Under the pieces are notes generated by a model that worked only from the letters and a program-made list of their open reading frames with translations, was not told where the DNA came from and searched no databases. Made by a program: the position numbers and the translations under genes. Shown one piece after another: positions 48,302 to 60,718 of a stretch of DNA of 64,000 bases (positions within the stretch are counted from its first letter, which is position 1; each line of letters opens with the position of its first letter). The DNA comes from Glandiceps talaboti (taxonomy: Eukaryota; Hemichordata; Enteropneusta; Spengelidae), in NCBI RefSeq assembly GCF_964340395.1, contig NC_135560.1:8734598-8798597 (forward strand). Reading direction: 5' to 3'.

Positions 48302-51300
48302 AGATTTCACCTGGGTGGTTATAAGCATAAAGAAAACTTATCAAGTGCTACAGATGTAGGATTAAAGTCCAGCATTCTATCATGACATATGGTGTGAGGA
48401 ATGACATGAAAGTCATACTTTAGTCACAATGTCTTAACATTTGGAATTTATATGTACACACATGCATGATCAATAACTTATAATTCTGACAGACACTTTT
48501 TGTAGTTTGACAGTGTTCATTAGTACAGAGTTTAGATTAAACCTTATTTAGAGTTTGTGTTCATGAGTCAATTTCCCCTATATTGTATAGTCAGCCTGAC
48601 AAGGTCAATAGTTTATAATATCAGATAAAATACTTAAAGGCCCGGGTTTCAATGCCAGGTTCTTGCATTACTGTTATCTTATCAGTGGAGATTACACAGG
48701 ATTATTCTTTTGTTCTAGACCAACTTTTTTCTATAGCTACGCCAGAAAACTGTTTTTCACACCTACATTTTAATCCAAATCAGAAGTGACCCTTTGGGGT
48801 AGGGGTGAGGGGGCCAAATAGAACCATTTTAGTTCTCATCTGACAAAAAATGATTTTACTTATAACAGAGCCTGCTTCGTACCCTAAATACAATGTATTT
48901 CTAAAGTATTTAATTTATGTATTTATTATTATTAAACAACAAAAGGATAGTCCATCTCCTTATATGATGCCTCTTTTGACTGTGAAAACTAATTTCAGAA
49001 TTATGCAAAATAATGAGTATTACTCCTAGATGTCATAATCTAATATTACTTTAATAAATTAGTCTCTCGCCCACAACCTTAAACCGTTGTCTTTTTTTTA
49101 TGTTAATATTTACTTCTTATTTTATGTTTATCTCTTTTGTTGTGTGCAGAAATAACTTTCAATTTTAATTTTAATAGAAAGTAATGCTAATGGCCGTCCA
49201 GACAACACCAGAAACATATTGTATCGTAGATATATCCATCATGTGTACATTAGACAAAATTTTGAGCAAAATGGATGAAATATCAGCTAATTGCTAAATC
49301 TAATAAACTATGCAAATTATTGATTTAATATGCAATCATATATATAAGCTGTATATGAGTCATGGCATGATCAGTATGTAAAAGTTAATGATATTCTAGG
49401 CTTCCACACTAAATAAAAGTAAATAAAATTGATTATGCAAATTTAGTTGGATATGTGCCAGTCATATTTAATATACAGTCTAATATTGTGTGGTTGTTTT
49501 CTACAATCTCTCTCCACTGTATAGTAAAATGGTTTTCTTTAGCACGACATACCATTCTTGCCACCAACAGTGCAACAGTGGTTACACTTTTGGAGCATAA
49601 TATATTAAACTGGATGACGCATCACGTTCTCAATTGTGCCTTACTTTAAGACTGGAGGATGAGTTTTAGTACTCCCTTGAGTAAACTGAACAAAGTAATA
49701 CTGTGAACCACCTGTCAGTGCATGTGTGATGGATGTAACTGACATATGTGCGCTGTTCACCCTTTCCCCAGCAGGAGATTTAGCTATAGGTCTTTGGTAG
49801 AATTTGTCCAATGGATGACTACTTGGAGTGAGATTGTAGAAAATGACCACCACATGTATAGTTACTAGACTGATAATATCTACAGGACACAAAATACATC
49901 CTTGAATAAAACTTAGATGTTTGCAATGATTGCAAAATATTCCTAAGATGCCACCTCTATCACAGATTGTATATTACAGACCTTGGTTCAGAAGCTTAGT
50001 TATTCAAAAGCCTTCTTTACTATCTTTAACAAGCAAATATTATGTTGTTAACTTCAAATACTATTTTAAACATCATGTTCTGGGGGTAATATACATGGTC
50101 AAGTACTAAACACCCCCTCCCCCTCACCTCTCTCAGGCTACACCCTCCCAAGTTACAGGCATCACATGCACATGCATATACAGTATTTAAATGTGCCGAT
50201 TATTAAAACGCTTCCCCCCCCCCCCCGATGGTGAAACTGACCAGTCCCTGGTTTCTTAAAGTCGATCAGCTACTTCAGCCACGATTAAAGCAAAACAAAG
50301 CTATGGTTTTACCTACCGTTTGCGGGTTCACATTCCAAAACACCAACTAAAACATACAGACGGGTCAATGACATCACAAGGTCAACAGCGGCGCGAGGAA
50401 CGTACGAGTTTACAACGTGATTTCATAAATTAGTGTCCACACTCCAACCGTTGGTGGCGCTCTTTATCATAAATCATCACACATTCACTACTAAGTACTA
50501 GTCATATGAACCATAACCTGTCCGTTAGGCTGTGTGTATATATAGAAACCACTTTTACCAACAACAAACACACACACACACAACAAAATTCGACAGATGA
50601 CCTTGATATTTGGTAAATATTTGGTGATATTGATCAATTGACTGATTTATTTTTGTGGTGGTATAAAACTTGTTTTCTTCTTTCCTGGTAATCTAGTTGC
50701 TTGACCTCGGGTGTTCTTCCGATACAATATGACACACGATGGAACATCGCTATCGAGGATGGAACATTCAAGGTCTAGCAAAAGTCATCTCTGCAGTTCA
50801 GGGATATAAATTACTGCCAATCAGAGAACTGCATTGGAGACAAGCACAGAGGAAAATAGCTAATTTTTTCATGTATATTCAGCTTAAGGAGGGCTTGTAA
50901 AAATAACCACCAATGTGTGAATGACAACGTCTACACACTCACTCATCAAAGTCACAATTACCATAAACTGATAAGACATAGTAGTTAGTAGTTTGTTATC
51001 ATCACAGGGATATTGGACATTAGTATTATAATATAGAGGTCATGGGTTATTGAATATATTAACATATATGCATATATGGCCCATCCCACGGCCATACATC
51101 ATCTCAATGGAATGTCGAGTCTGAAAATGACATTAGCTAGACATTCGGGCAAGCCCTCACTGTGAACTTTGTTTGCTTATCGTATTGGAAGAAAGCCCAA
51201 ATGTCTAGAAGCACGACTACTAGTACTTTCCTGGTCTCTTTCAGCTATATATAATTCTCTCTTTATTGACTAAATAAAGACACCTTGTCCATTCTTCTCC

Positions 51301-52035
51301 TCTTATCTAAATTAAAACACCCCTAATCTTATAATGGTTACACCAACAGTTTGCTTAAATTATCTCTTATCTTCTGGGAGATTATTACACCGAGCAAACA
51401 CTCAACCATGCACAGACTAGTATACTAATCTATGCATGGTTGAGTGTTTATTTAACTGATCAATCGATCAATCAATTACATGCTTGCTATCCACTATGCA
51501 CAGATGATTAAGATGATTATCATAATAAATATATCCTGTGTGTTTTTCTTCAAAGTTTGTAAGTGAATAATACTCCCCAAATATTTTTCTCAATGACTAA
51601 GTTTTTGTTGTGGTGTTGTCAAATTTGCTGGCCATAACATATTTTACCAGGTAGTATGAAACCAGGTTATCTTCATGAGGTCCTTTTGCATGTATTGACA
51701 AGAAAACCAGACAACTTATGATAATGTAATAATCTTCTTTTATTAGAATCATGAAAGAGCATCTTGCTCTTTGTAAATTTTTTGAAAAGTTGTTTGTGTT
51801 CTCGTTTTATGTTGATACTGTATTTGAACAGTTAGAGTTTTGTAGTTGTTCTTCATCACCTTACTAAACCCACAGAAAGTATCATAAATGTCCATTTTCT
51901 TTATAAGAAAAATGTTGTACATTTAGAAATTCTTCCATGCCCTCGTCAGATATTCTAATCTGTAACACTTGTCACACTGGAATAAAGCACAACTGGAAAG
52001 TTTGTATATCCATTTTGATGGGTGTACAACCTATC
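48302..52035. other. Region between oxidase B and AGGF1, no gene seen
   Basis: The part next to gene B should hold its 5' UTR and promoter. A good donor (GTAGGT at 50316-50311, minus) follows a locally GC-richer stretch (about 50320-50460), so a non-coding first exon there is possible but unproven. The stretch also holds a dispersed-repeat copy (about 48700-48830), a 17-bp perfect hairpin (51396-51449) and AGGF1 3' sequence. Confidence 0.45.
51739..51744 (-). terminator. Candidate AGGF1 polyadenylation signal
   Basis: AATAAA on the minus strand about 290 bases past the AGGF1 stop codon. Other AATAAA hexamers occur in this AT-rich DNA, so the choice is tentative. Confidence 0.35.
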
Positions 52036-52414
52036 TCAAATATCAAATATTTGTTCATCTTTGGTTATTTTAGTGGCAGTCTTGGTATCAGTTTGTTCAC
52101 TGTCGGCTATTTCACTTGAGGTTTTAGGTACATCTAGACTTTCTGTGTCACCTTTAACCCACTGCAGTTGAGCTTTTCCTGTGTTCCTTGGTTGATCCTT
52201 AGGGTTTTGCATTTGTTGGAATCTATTTCTGGCTTTATCCCAGTTTTGGTTGTTCCTTTTACTGTATTGTACTTCATCCATAGACCTGCATACTCCAGCA
52301 CCTAATCCTGCCTTTTTATCTCTGACAACAACTTGAATCTGTGAGTATAGAAAATATATGCATTTGTTGACCTGGTGATGCACTTGAAACAGACTGAACA
52401 AGTTTTTGACAGAG

Positions 52415-52489
<75 letters not shown>

Positions 52490-52771
52490 AAAAAAAAACA
52501 ACAACAACAAAAACCTGACAAACACAGACAGACACACACACACACACACAAAGACAGTTACACAGACAGACATACACAAACACAGACAGACATAGAAACA
52601 CACAGAGACAGACAAACACACACACACACAAAACCCAGACACACATAGACAGACAGACAGACAGACACACACGCACGCACACACACACATACAGACAGTT
52701 ACACAGAGACATACACATACAGACAGACAGACAGACACAGAGACACAGACACACACAGACACAGACAGAGA

Positions 52772-52846
<75 letters not shown>

Positions 52847-53038
52847 CACCTTGCCTAAGCACTTCGGAACCTTAGAAGTTCAGTTGTGCTATAAACCAAG
52901 TATATGAATACTCAGGTATACATGTCTTCTACACTTACAGGTTTATCCAATCCTTGTTCATGCTTGCCAAGTAATTGACCATCTTTCCAGCCCATCTTCT
53001 TTAACATTTTATGACCAACATTACTCTTGTCAATAGCC
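52036..53038 (-). CDS. AGGF1: AGGF1 G-patch and C-terminal exons 9 and 10
   Basis: Exon 9 (53038-52939) encodes GHKMLKKMGWKDGQLLGK and most of the G-patch, the motif that activates DEAH-box helicases. Exon 10 (52338-52036) completes it (DKKAGLGAG), then carries NWDKARNRF and the conserved QWVKGD block before a species-specific Thr/Ser/Lys-rich tail and stop TGA. The 600-base intron is mostly CA-type repeats. Confidence 0.92.
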
Positions 53039-55640
53039 CTGGAATTGAACAATTGGATTTAAAAAAAGTCCTTCATTAGAAAACTCAGCCTAAATACCCC
53101 ACTCTACAGATTGCAAGAATTGTCCTAGCCTACACTCTTTAAATCACTGGTCACTTGCACTGTCGTACATATGGTTTATTCAGTACTTTGGCCACTGGCC
53201 TTAGATACAAATGTATTAAGATATAACAAATAGACACTAGAAGAGTTACAGCAAATAAATAAACAAGAACATATCAAGACAAAATAACGAAATAAATCAA
53301 TGTGGTAGTAATAGCTGTGTCTAACATGGTATGCTATTCAGTACTGACTCAGATTTTGAATGCCGAATGTAAAAAATGTGCAAAATTTCTCAAAGTCTGA
53401 ATATTGGTGGTTTTTACTGGTTACAACATAGTTGACAGAGGGTTTGTGGTTACAAACTTGTCTAGTTAATAGAACATTAAACAATGGACACTAAAACCCC
53501 CAGTTAAAAGCTCAAGATGTGTGCTCATTAATACATTATTGTCACCTGTTTGCAGGTGTGTGAAGATGCTTTCAGACAGCTGAATGTTTCTGCGGAGAAC
53601 TGGAGGGAATTTAACATTTTGAAATGACTTCTTCCCCTAATAGTGATGAAGCTTTCAGTCTACTTACTTTAGAGATAATGGAACAAATGATATATAAATA
53701 TGTGCATGTCTTGTTAGTCATGTACACAACAAATTTACCACTAATATCGTTTCCTTGTTATCTGTGATCCTAACAAAGTCTCACTGGTAATTTCATTATG
53801 TACTGTTATCTGTCACTAATTTCTGATTCTGAATTTGATTGATGACTATAAACCTAATTATTTTATTTTCTGTCTTGGATGTATCCTCTTTGCTTTGTAA
53901 ATAAATAAATTTGTTAAAAAAAAACAATAGATATTTTCACGAAAATGTTAAGATGTTTCAGTCTTCAGCTAGTTCTCACAGACCAATTTTTACTAATTAC
54001 TGGACTAGTATATTGTGTACAAGTACAAGAAAGCATTTTAGTCACCACATCTTTTTTTTCATTTTCGTTTTCCAGTGAAAAAAGCAAAAATAAGTCTTTA
54101 GCAAAAATTTCCAAGTTTTAAGAGTATCTGATTCAGAATGAGGACTCAGCACAACTATTAGGTGGTGTACCATGATTTCTGGCTTTCTCCTGGAAGAAGT
54201 ACACAATTCATTATACACAGTATTTACATACTGATAGTCACATGATACCTTCTACATGTAAACTAACACCTAGTGATTTGACATGTACATATGTATGGGA
54301 CAATGAAAAAGTTAGGTACGGACATAATATTTGTCGTTGTGGACATCATATGCTCACTTTGCCATTTTCCGCAAGGTGCACGTTGAGCACTTTTATGTTC
54401 AGTTTGCCAATTTTGGGATCCTTACATATCTGGAAAAAGTTTTAAAATGTTCAAGTTACCTATCTACAGAAGCAGGCAAGTCATCTTTCTGGTGAGGGTT
54501 ATCACTGCCAACTGTTTTTCTTCTGTGTTGTGCTCTGTCAGAATAGTTAGGATTATTTATTGCATCAGTGTTGTCTTCGTAGTCTGCATTTGCTAGCATG
54601 TATTTTTTCTTGATCTGTTTTAATTGTTTCTTCCGTAGCTTTTCTCTCTCTTCCTTGGTGAGAATGGTCACTGTAAAAAGATATCCCACATGTCATTTCA
54701 AAGTTTTGTCTTGTACACAGGAATATTTATTCTGATTGATCAGAAGCTCAAAGTAATGGATACAATTAATGATATGGAGACAGGTAAGTGATCTAATCAA
54801 AATGACTGAACTGTTTCATGAAAACCTGCTGTCATTACCACACACCTACGTGTTTCTTGCTTAGCTATACCTGTCTGTACAATACCTGGTTCACAGATGA
54901 TTTACAACACCTACCTGTTTGTGTTTCTTGTTTAGCTAGAGCCGCCTGTACAATGCCCGGTTCACAGTCATTACAAGTTTCATCACCAGGATGTATGTGA
55001 ACTCTAAGTACTGTGGTACCAATCCTGACAGTGTCACCATGAGACAGTGGGCTACATTCACTTTCTTCCCTTGCCTAAAGTTACAAAGTAATACATTCAC
55101 ATTAAATTCCCAGTGGCTGGATTGTTTCTTATATCACATTTGCATTTTGTCTTCACTGCAATCTATCGGTACTATTTTTGAACAGAATGACTGATGACAG
55201 GTTCAGATTTGAAATAGCACAAGGAGTAAGCATGATCAAGATGTTTTTTGCTATTTACAAGAATTGATTTCTATATTCATAAAGTGCATGTATCACCAAA
55301 ATTTCAACAAAATGGACTCGCACAACTCAACTCGAGTAACAGACTACTTTTCTGTCCATTTCTCTCTTTCTATGTAATAAACATCTTCCTTCTCTCATTT
55401 CCTGAGTAAAAGCATTACTAACCTCTACTGTCAAGGGGTTGTCATTGACAACAGTCCCATTCTGACTACCACAGTCTTTAATCCAGTACTGTTGTTTATC
55501 TTGGTTGTAACCAATCTCTGCATGTTTCTTACTAACTCCAATATCTGGTATACATACACTATGGCTATCCTCCCTACGAACAAACCATACAAGTAATTAT
55601 AGATATATAATAAAATTGAATCTATCATATATTTATACAT

Positions 55641-55716
<76 letters not shown>

Positions 55717-58700
55717 ATTCATGCACATACATACATGCATACACATTAACATACATTATATATTATATATAATATATATACACACACACGCACGCATGCA
55801 CACACATACATACATACATACATACACACACAGAGACATACATACACACATACATACATGCTGCAATACATACACACACGCATATATACATACATACATG
55901 CATACATGATGCATACATACATACATACATACATACATACATACATACATACATACATACATACATACATACATACATACATACATACATACATACATAC
56001 ATACATACATACATACATACATACATACATACATACATACATACATACATACATACATACATACATACATACATACATACATACATACATACATACATAC
56101 ATACATACATACATACATACATACATACATACATACATACATACATACATACATACATACATACATACATACATACATACATACATACATACATACATAC
56201 ATACATACATTCATGCATGCATGCATACATACATAACACACACACATACACATCCTGACTTACCTGCCAATGGTTCCACCCATATATGTAATAATAAACA
56301 AAGTACCAAGCTTCAAAGACTCTGACTCAGTTGCAATTAATCTCACACAGGCTGGCCAATGTTCTTTGACAACTACAAATAACCAAATAAGTAATCATGT
56401 TATTTATCAGACTTTGAGCTCAAAAACTCTGGTAATACATAACATGAGTTTTTCTATAGCACGTTACCACACTATGCTCCAATATGTAAAGCTAATTGAA
56501 GGAGTTACTGGTGATATGGTTAAATCTAGTGACATTGAATAAATTCTTTATCAAAAGAGGATTATCATATACTCTATAGATATAGAAAATCTACTATCAT
56601 TAAAAAATTTTTTATTGCAGCCGTGTGTTAAGAGAAATGGCAATTTAAAACATAGTACCGTATTTTAAAAGTTTTTTTAAAAGTATCTGTACAAAACTCA
56701 AATGTATTATTTCCACGACATTTTCTTCTTCTTTCATACCCAAGTCATTTAAATTATCTTTACAAAATTTACACGTGATATTACCCATGACGATATCACC
56801 ATGATATTTTCACCTACTTTCATCCTCTTCTTCTTCATCCTCTGTGAAGCTTTCAGTTTCCATCACTTCTAGTGACTCCTCTTTTGAACTGTCAGAAATC
56901 TCTCCCTCTTCCATCTCAGAGTCACTTTTAAGACCAACAGGACTGTCAGCTTTGTTGTCATGACAATCCTCCTCATTGTTACCATGGCAACTATCATCAC
57001 TAACATCTATTTCAATAACCTCAATGTCCTTTTGCTTGACTTTCTTTTGGTAAGATTCTCTTTTCTTATGCTTAGGCTCATTATCTGTAATCTTTTATTT
57101 AAAAAAAAAAAAGCAGACAAAAAAAATCATTTTTGGGGGATGTACGCACCAGTATATGGTTTTCCAATTGCTGTTCCATCAAGGGATAGTCTTGCTTTTG
57201 GTGTCGTTTTCACACATCTTTGGGAAATATTCAAGTTGTCCAATTTGGCTGTCAGGCTTTTAAGTATGGTTTCCTAGCAAATAAAATTGACAGAGGGCAA
57301 GACTGTTGATGGTTCAAACTCAAACGCCTTGCAGCAATTGAAAAACAAAATACTAACAAGTGCTACTTAGTCGGTGACTTCGAGCTGTCATGTCTAGCCG
57401 CAAACCCTAAGATCTTAGCTTTTAGAGATTACCAATCAACTACAAATCAAATTTTATGTTCAATATTCTGAGGGAAATGCAATAATCAGAATCTCGAAAG
57501 GCCTCTTTACGAGTAACTTCTCTTACAAAATTACTTAACGTTTGTCCTATCTGAATGTTGAATGGATAATCCCTATGATTACTGTTCGTAGGTAACAAAG
57601 AAAGAATACCCAAATATATGTTTCTTTCAATGTACTCTATCATAATAAGTGCTGGCAACTGTAGCGTTTCTTTGTTCTTATAACTGATCTTATAAAGCAA
57701 ACAACACACTATGGCTGCCAGCACTGTATGTATAGCACTGAAATGTGTCTACATCTACAGAGCAAACACTGCATTCATATTGTCAGCACTTTATGTAGAG
57801 TTGAAATTTGTCTAAATCTACAGAGCAAACACTACACTCTTATTGCCAGCACTGTAAATCTTAGCATCAGTATGCAAACCATAACATGCTCAAAATCTGA
57901 CTAAATGTTTCATCATCTTGTGAAAAAGTTGGGATGTGAAGTTGTAATATTCACATTAACATTTAAATACCCTGTACTGTAACTGTAATTGTACATTTCG
58001 TATATGGAATCCAAAGCCCTATACTGCTAATTTTTTCCATTCAGTTCATAAATATTGTGATATAAATGTTCTCTTTACCTCTATAACTTCTTCATCTTCT
58101 GAGCTATCATATTTCACGGTAGATGATTTTGTGTTCTGTTTCCCTGCAGCTTTCCGTCTCTTTTTCCGTCGTTCCCTAGCATTTGTGTCTCCCAGTGCAT
58201 CTTTCACCTCTGGGATAGTTTGTTTTGGGATCTCAACTTGGGAATGAAACTCATAGGTTCTCGTTCTTTGGTTGTAATAATAATATATACCTGTATTTTG
58301 GTCATAGTAAAGTTGATTTTTCTGGGAAACAAAAATGATAGCAAACATTAGAGGAAAGTGAATCACCGATGTGGATTCCTTTTTAAAACGGTCTTCAAAA
58401 TTAACAGGAAACATTTACATAACATATTGATGATAGTAGTCTGTGATTGTAAAACAGTCATATGTCAAAAATTACACACAGGAGCCTCTTTACAATAAAC
58501 TTCAGAATAAAATAAAAAGTCAACGTGAATTCCTTTTTAAAATGGTCTCCATATGAAAATTAACAGCAACATTTTAGATAATATCATATTGATGATGGTT
58601 GTGTGTGATTGTATTCATGCCAGCTTTCAAACATTCATTTGTCAAAAAGTACCCAGGAGCTTCTATTACATTCAAAGGAATGGATGTAAAATAGTTTCAA

Positions 58701-60177
58701 ATATCAATTTTTTCTCACTTTTATGTGACCCTGTAAAACCTTCTGATGAACAGGATAAGCTAAGGTATTTAGACTGTAGGTTATGCTATTGGTAGGCTTT
58801 CTCTGTCATTGTGATGGAGTGATGGGGTAGAAGAACCTGAAGACGATTTTATAATCAGTACCACTATTTACAGTCATAGTAATAGCCAGTAGAGAAGGCC
58901 CCCTAAGACAACATATTTATATTCAGTGTCACTACTTACACTCTTACAGAATCATAATAATATGCAGTAGAGAAAGGCCCCCTAGGACAACACATTTATA
59001 TTCACTATCACTACTTACAGAATCATAATAATATCCAGTAGAGAAAGGCCCCCTAGGACAACACATTTATATTCACTATCACTACTTACAGAATCATAAT
59101 AATATCCAGTACTGTAATCATAATACAGACCACTTGTCTCGTCATAAACAAATCCTGACTGTGTAAGAGCTGCCTCAGCTGTTGCTTTTAATGTGTCAGC
59201 TATAGATAGGCCTTCATCCTGGAATGAAATACATGAATCAAGTTGTATATAAATGAGGAAAGAAAGTTAGTTGTGGTAAATATGATGTCATTTCCTGCAT
59301 GGTATTCCCACAAACCCTTGCAAGAGACTCAAAATGGTCGGAACACATGTCAAGTGCAGTAGGGCTCATTATATTTACAGGATTTTAAAGTTGAATAAGT
59401 TACCATGGTGGTGTTTTATCACTCAGTTGATACTAATATTAAATCAATAAAAGTTTACCTAAGGTAGCAATAAGTCTGACTAGACTTTTCCATTAAAGGC
59501 TGTATTTTAGTTAACCTTTTGAATAAAGACCAAATATCAATCTTTCGATTATCAATTTGAAATTTTAAACAGATTTAGAGAAGTGTCTACTTGAGGTTGA
59601 TAATACAAAATGTGTACAAGTTAAGGTGTCCTCCAAACTCCAAACTGCACCCTTAACTGAAGCATAATTATAGCTATGTATAATTACTATGTTCAGGTCA
59701 CATTCCTTTACTCTCTGCATGCAGAATTTCTCAAATTACTGCATCTTTGAAAATCAAAATTCTCAAAAAAGGTAAATTCACTTAAAAGATTTTCAAATAG
59801 TTGTTGTAAAAACAGGAATTATCCAAACTTGATCCAGTCAAGGTACTCACTTGAAGGTTTGTCAAATCATTTTGTTTTTCTACATTTGACATATTTTTTC
59901 CAGTTTGATCTTCTGAACTCTCCTGTATAACCTCAGTCTGAGTGGATGTGTCTGTGAATTTCCGACTTTTGAATTCATGCAGTTGTTTTCTTAATGTGTT
60001 CACATCTTTTCTAAGACTTTCATTATAACTTTCAGCTATCTCCCGACTTCTTTCTTCTTTGCTCAACTTTTTCTCAAGTTTGGTTTTCTCTGCCACTGCT
60101 TGTTTCAGCTCACCTTCCAATGAGACTACCCTTTTCTTCAAATCTTCAAGTTCTGAGAGTGCTTCTGGTAGCTCCAT
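52036..60177 (-). CDS. AGGF1: AGGF1: angiogenic factor with G-patch and FHA domains
   Basis: Complete ten-exon reading frame of 668 residues (human protein about 714): 60177-59851, 59218-59090, 58321-58079, 57091-56818, 56372-56264, 55573-55423, 55074-54915, 54670-54460, 53038-52939, 52338-52036. All junction phases agree. Domains in order: N-terminal coiled coil (1-90), OCRE aromatic octamer repeats (about 130-182), Lys/Arg-rich patch (about 205-215), acidic Ser/Glu region (about 245-325), FHA domain (about 333-440; SKKHAEI 375-381 and SQNGT 397-401 are the phosphothreonine-binding signatures), KEERE/NPNYSDRA linker, and G-patch (from about 542; GHKMLKKMGWKDGQLLGK). Vertebrate AGGF1 is reported as an angiogenic factor, but OCRE and G-patch domains indicate an ancestral role with spliceosomal helicases; the nuclear role is inferred from domains. 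It is divergent from ZCCHC9. Confidence 0.95.
52419..52845. repeat. (CA)n block with imperfect CA/CAGA interior
   Basis: CA run (52419-52483), an A-rich piece, imperfect ACAGACAGACA repeats (52515-52770), and a second CA run (52772-52844). It fills most of AGGF1 intron 9. Confidence 0.96.
54841..54914 (-). repeat. AGGF1: Copy of the AGGF1 exon 7 end and donor within intron 7
   Basis: Reading on the minus strand, the last 45 or so bases of exon 7 plus its donor are repeated 71 bases downstream (TGTGAACCAGGTATTGTACA ... GAAACACGTAGGTG). Use of the second donor (after 54850) would add 65 bases and shift the frame, so it is probably a decoy. Confidence 0.8.
55423..56372 (-). CDS. AGGF1: AGGF1 FHA-domain exons 5 and 6
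   Basis: Exon 5 (56372-56264) gives the first FHA strands, ending MGGTIGR with the arginine codon split by the intron. Exon 6 (55573-55423) gives GVSKKHAEIGY and CGSQNGTVVN. The Gly-Arg, Ser-x-x-His and Asn-Gly-Thr positions needed for phosphothreonine binding are all present, so the domain looks functional. The intron between carries CA and ATAC microsatellites about 600 bases long in total. Confidence 0.93.
55645..56235. repeat. (CA)n and about 300-bp (ATAC)n microsatellites
   Basis: CA repeats (55645-55712), mixed CA/CATA (55720-55910), then an almost uninterrupted ATAC array of about 300 bases (55911-56209) ending in TGCA variants. Located in AGGF1 intron 5. The long perfect array implies high mutability. 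Confidence 0.97.
57714..57857. repeat. Approximately 66-bp tandem repeat in AGGF1 intron 3
   Basis: Two and a partial copy built of GCCAGCACTGTA-like and ATCTACAGAGCAAACACT segments. Confidence 0.8.
58079..59218 (-). CDS. AGGF1: AGGF1 OCRE-domain exons 2 and 3
   Basis: Exon 2 (59218-59090) encodes SGFVYDETSGLYYDYSTGYY and ends in YYDS. Exon 3 (58321-58079) resumes KNQLYYDQNTGIYYYYNQ. Together they make consecutive YYD-x-x-TG octamers of an OCRE domain, a tyrosine-rich fold known from RBM5/RBM10/AGGF1 that binds proline-rich tails of spliceosomal Sm proteins. The intron splits the repeat run after a serine. Confidence 0.93.
58370..58690. repeat. Approximately 155-bp tandem duplication in AGGF1 intron 2
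   Basis: Two diverged copies beginning ATTCCTTTTTAAAACGGTCT (about 58374) and ATTCCTTTTTAAAATGGTCT (about 58530), each continuing through ATATTGATGAT and CAGGAGC. Confidence 0.78.
58880..59100 (-). repeat. AGGF1: Tandem copies of the AGGF1 exon 2 end and its splice donor
   Basis: On the minus strand the sequence CTGGATATTATTATGATTCT followed by GTAAGTAGTG is the genuine exon 2 end. It recurs with a 71-base period at about 59020 and again near 58949 (with one variant), plus a more decayed copy near 58880. Each intronic copy keeps a good donor. The 71-base period would shift the frame. Confidence 0.85.
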
Positions 60178-60504
60178 GATGTTTTTTATCAGTGGATGTA
60201 ATCAAATGGAAATTTTTCTTGGAGTTTGTTTTAACTGAAAGAACAATGATACATGTTATCCACAAATATTTTTCTCTGTTCAGCTGAAGAAAATATGAAT
60301 GACATAAAGGGCCATTGTCATTAGGAGTTGGAAAAGGGAAGTGACAAAACCTGAATGGAATGAATATTTTCTGTGATTTTATAATCATATAGTCTACATA
60401 ACTGTGCCCAACTGACAGTGTGTATTAACTTAATTGGCATGACAAAATTTGCTTATCCACTGACTCTCATATATTTTGAGTAATGCACTTTGCTTAAAGG
60501 GGAA

Positions 60505-60718
60505 CACCACTCCAGGAGATAGATGTATTTTCATAAACTTTGGCCTTGGGTTCTGAAGAGCCATTTCAAGATTTCACATCACGCAAATTGCATCGATTGC
60601 CAAAAAAACACCAAATTCAAACTCTATTTCACCTCTATTATTCTCACACTGGTCCACTGTTGCATCATGGGACTTAGCAGACATACATATGTATTAGATG
60701 CGCACTGAATATTCATGA
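60505..60718 (+). repeat. Dispersed repeat Y, copy 2
   Basis: Close match to 29732-29942 in the same orientation, located in the AGGF1 5' flank. See the first copy. Confidence 0.85.

Noticed and set aside
49641-49892. 83-codon minus-strand frame upstream of oxidase B.
   Set aside because: No recognisable domain and no clear splice partners. Frames of this length occur by chance in 64 kb.
55746-56325. Long open frames of alternating Tyr-Val-Cys-Met or Ile-His-Thr-Tyr.
   Set aside because: These are translations of ATAC and CA microsatellites; the same holds at 671-1003, 8588-8902, 10502-10920, 15678-16954, 20751-21094, 22130-22478, 52302-52862 and 61435-61860.
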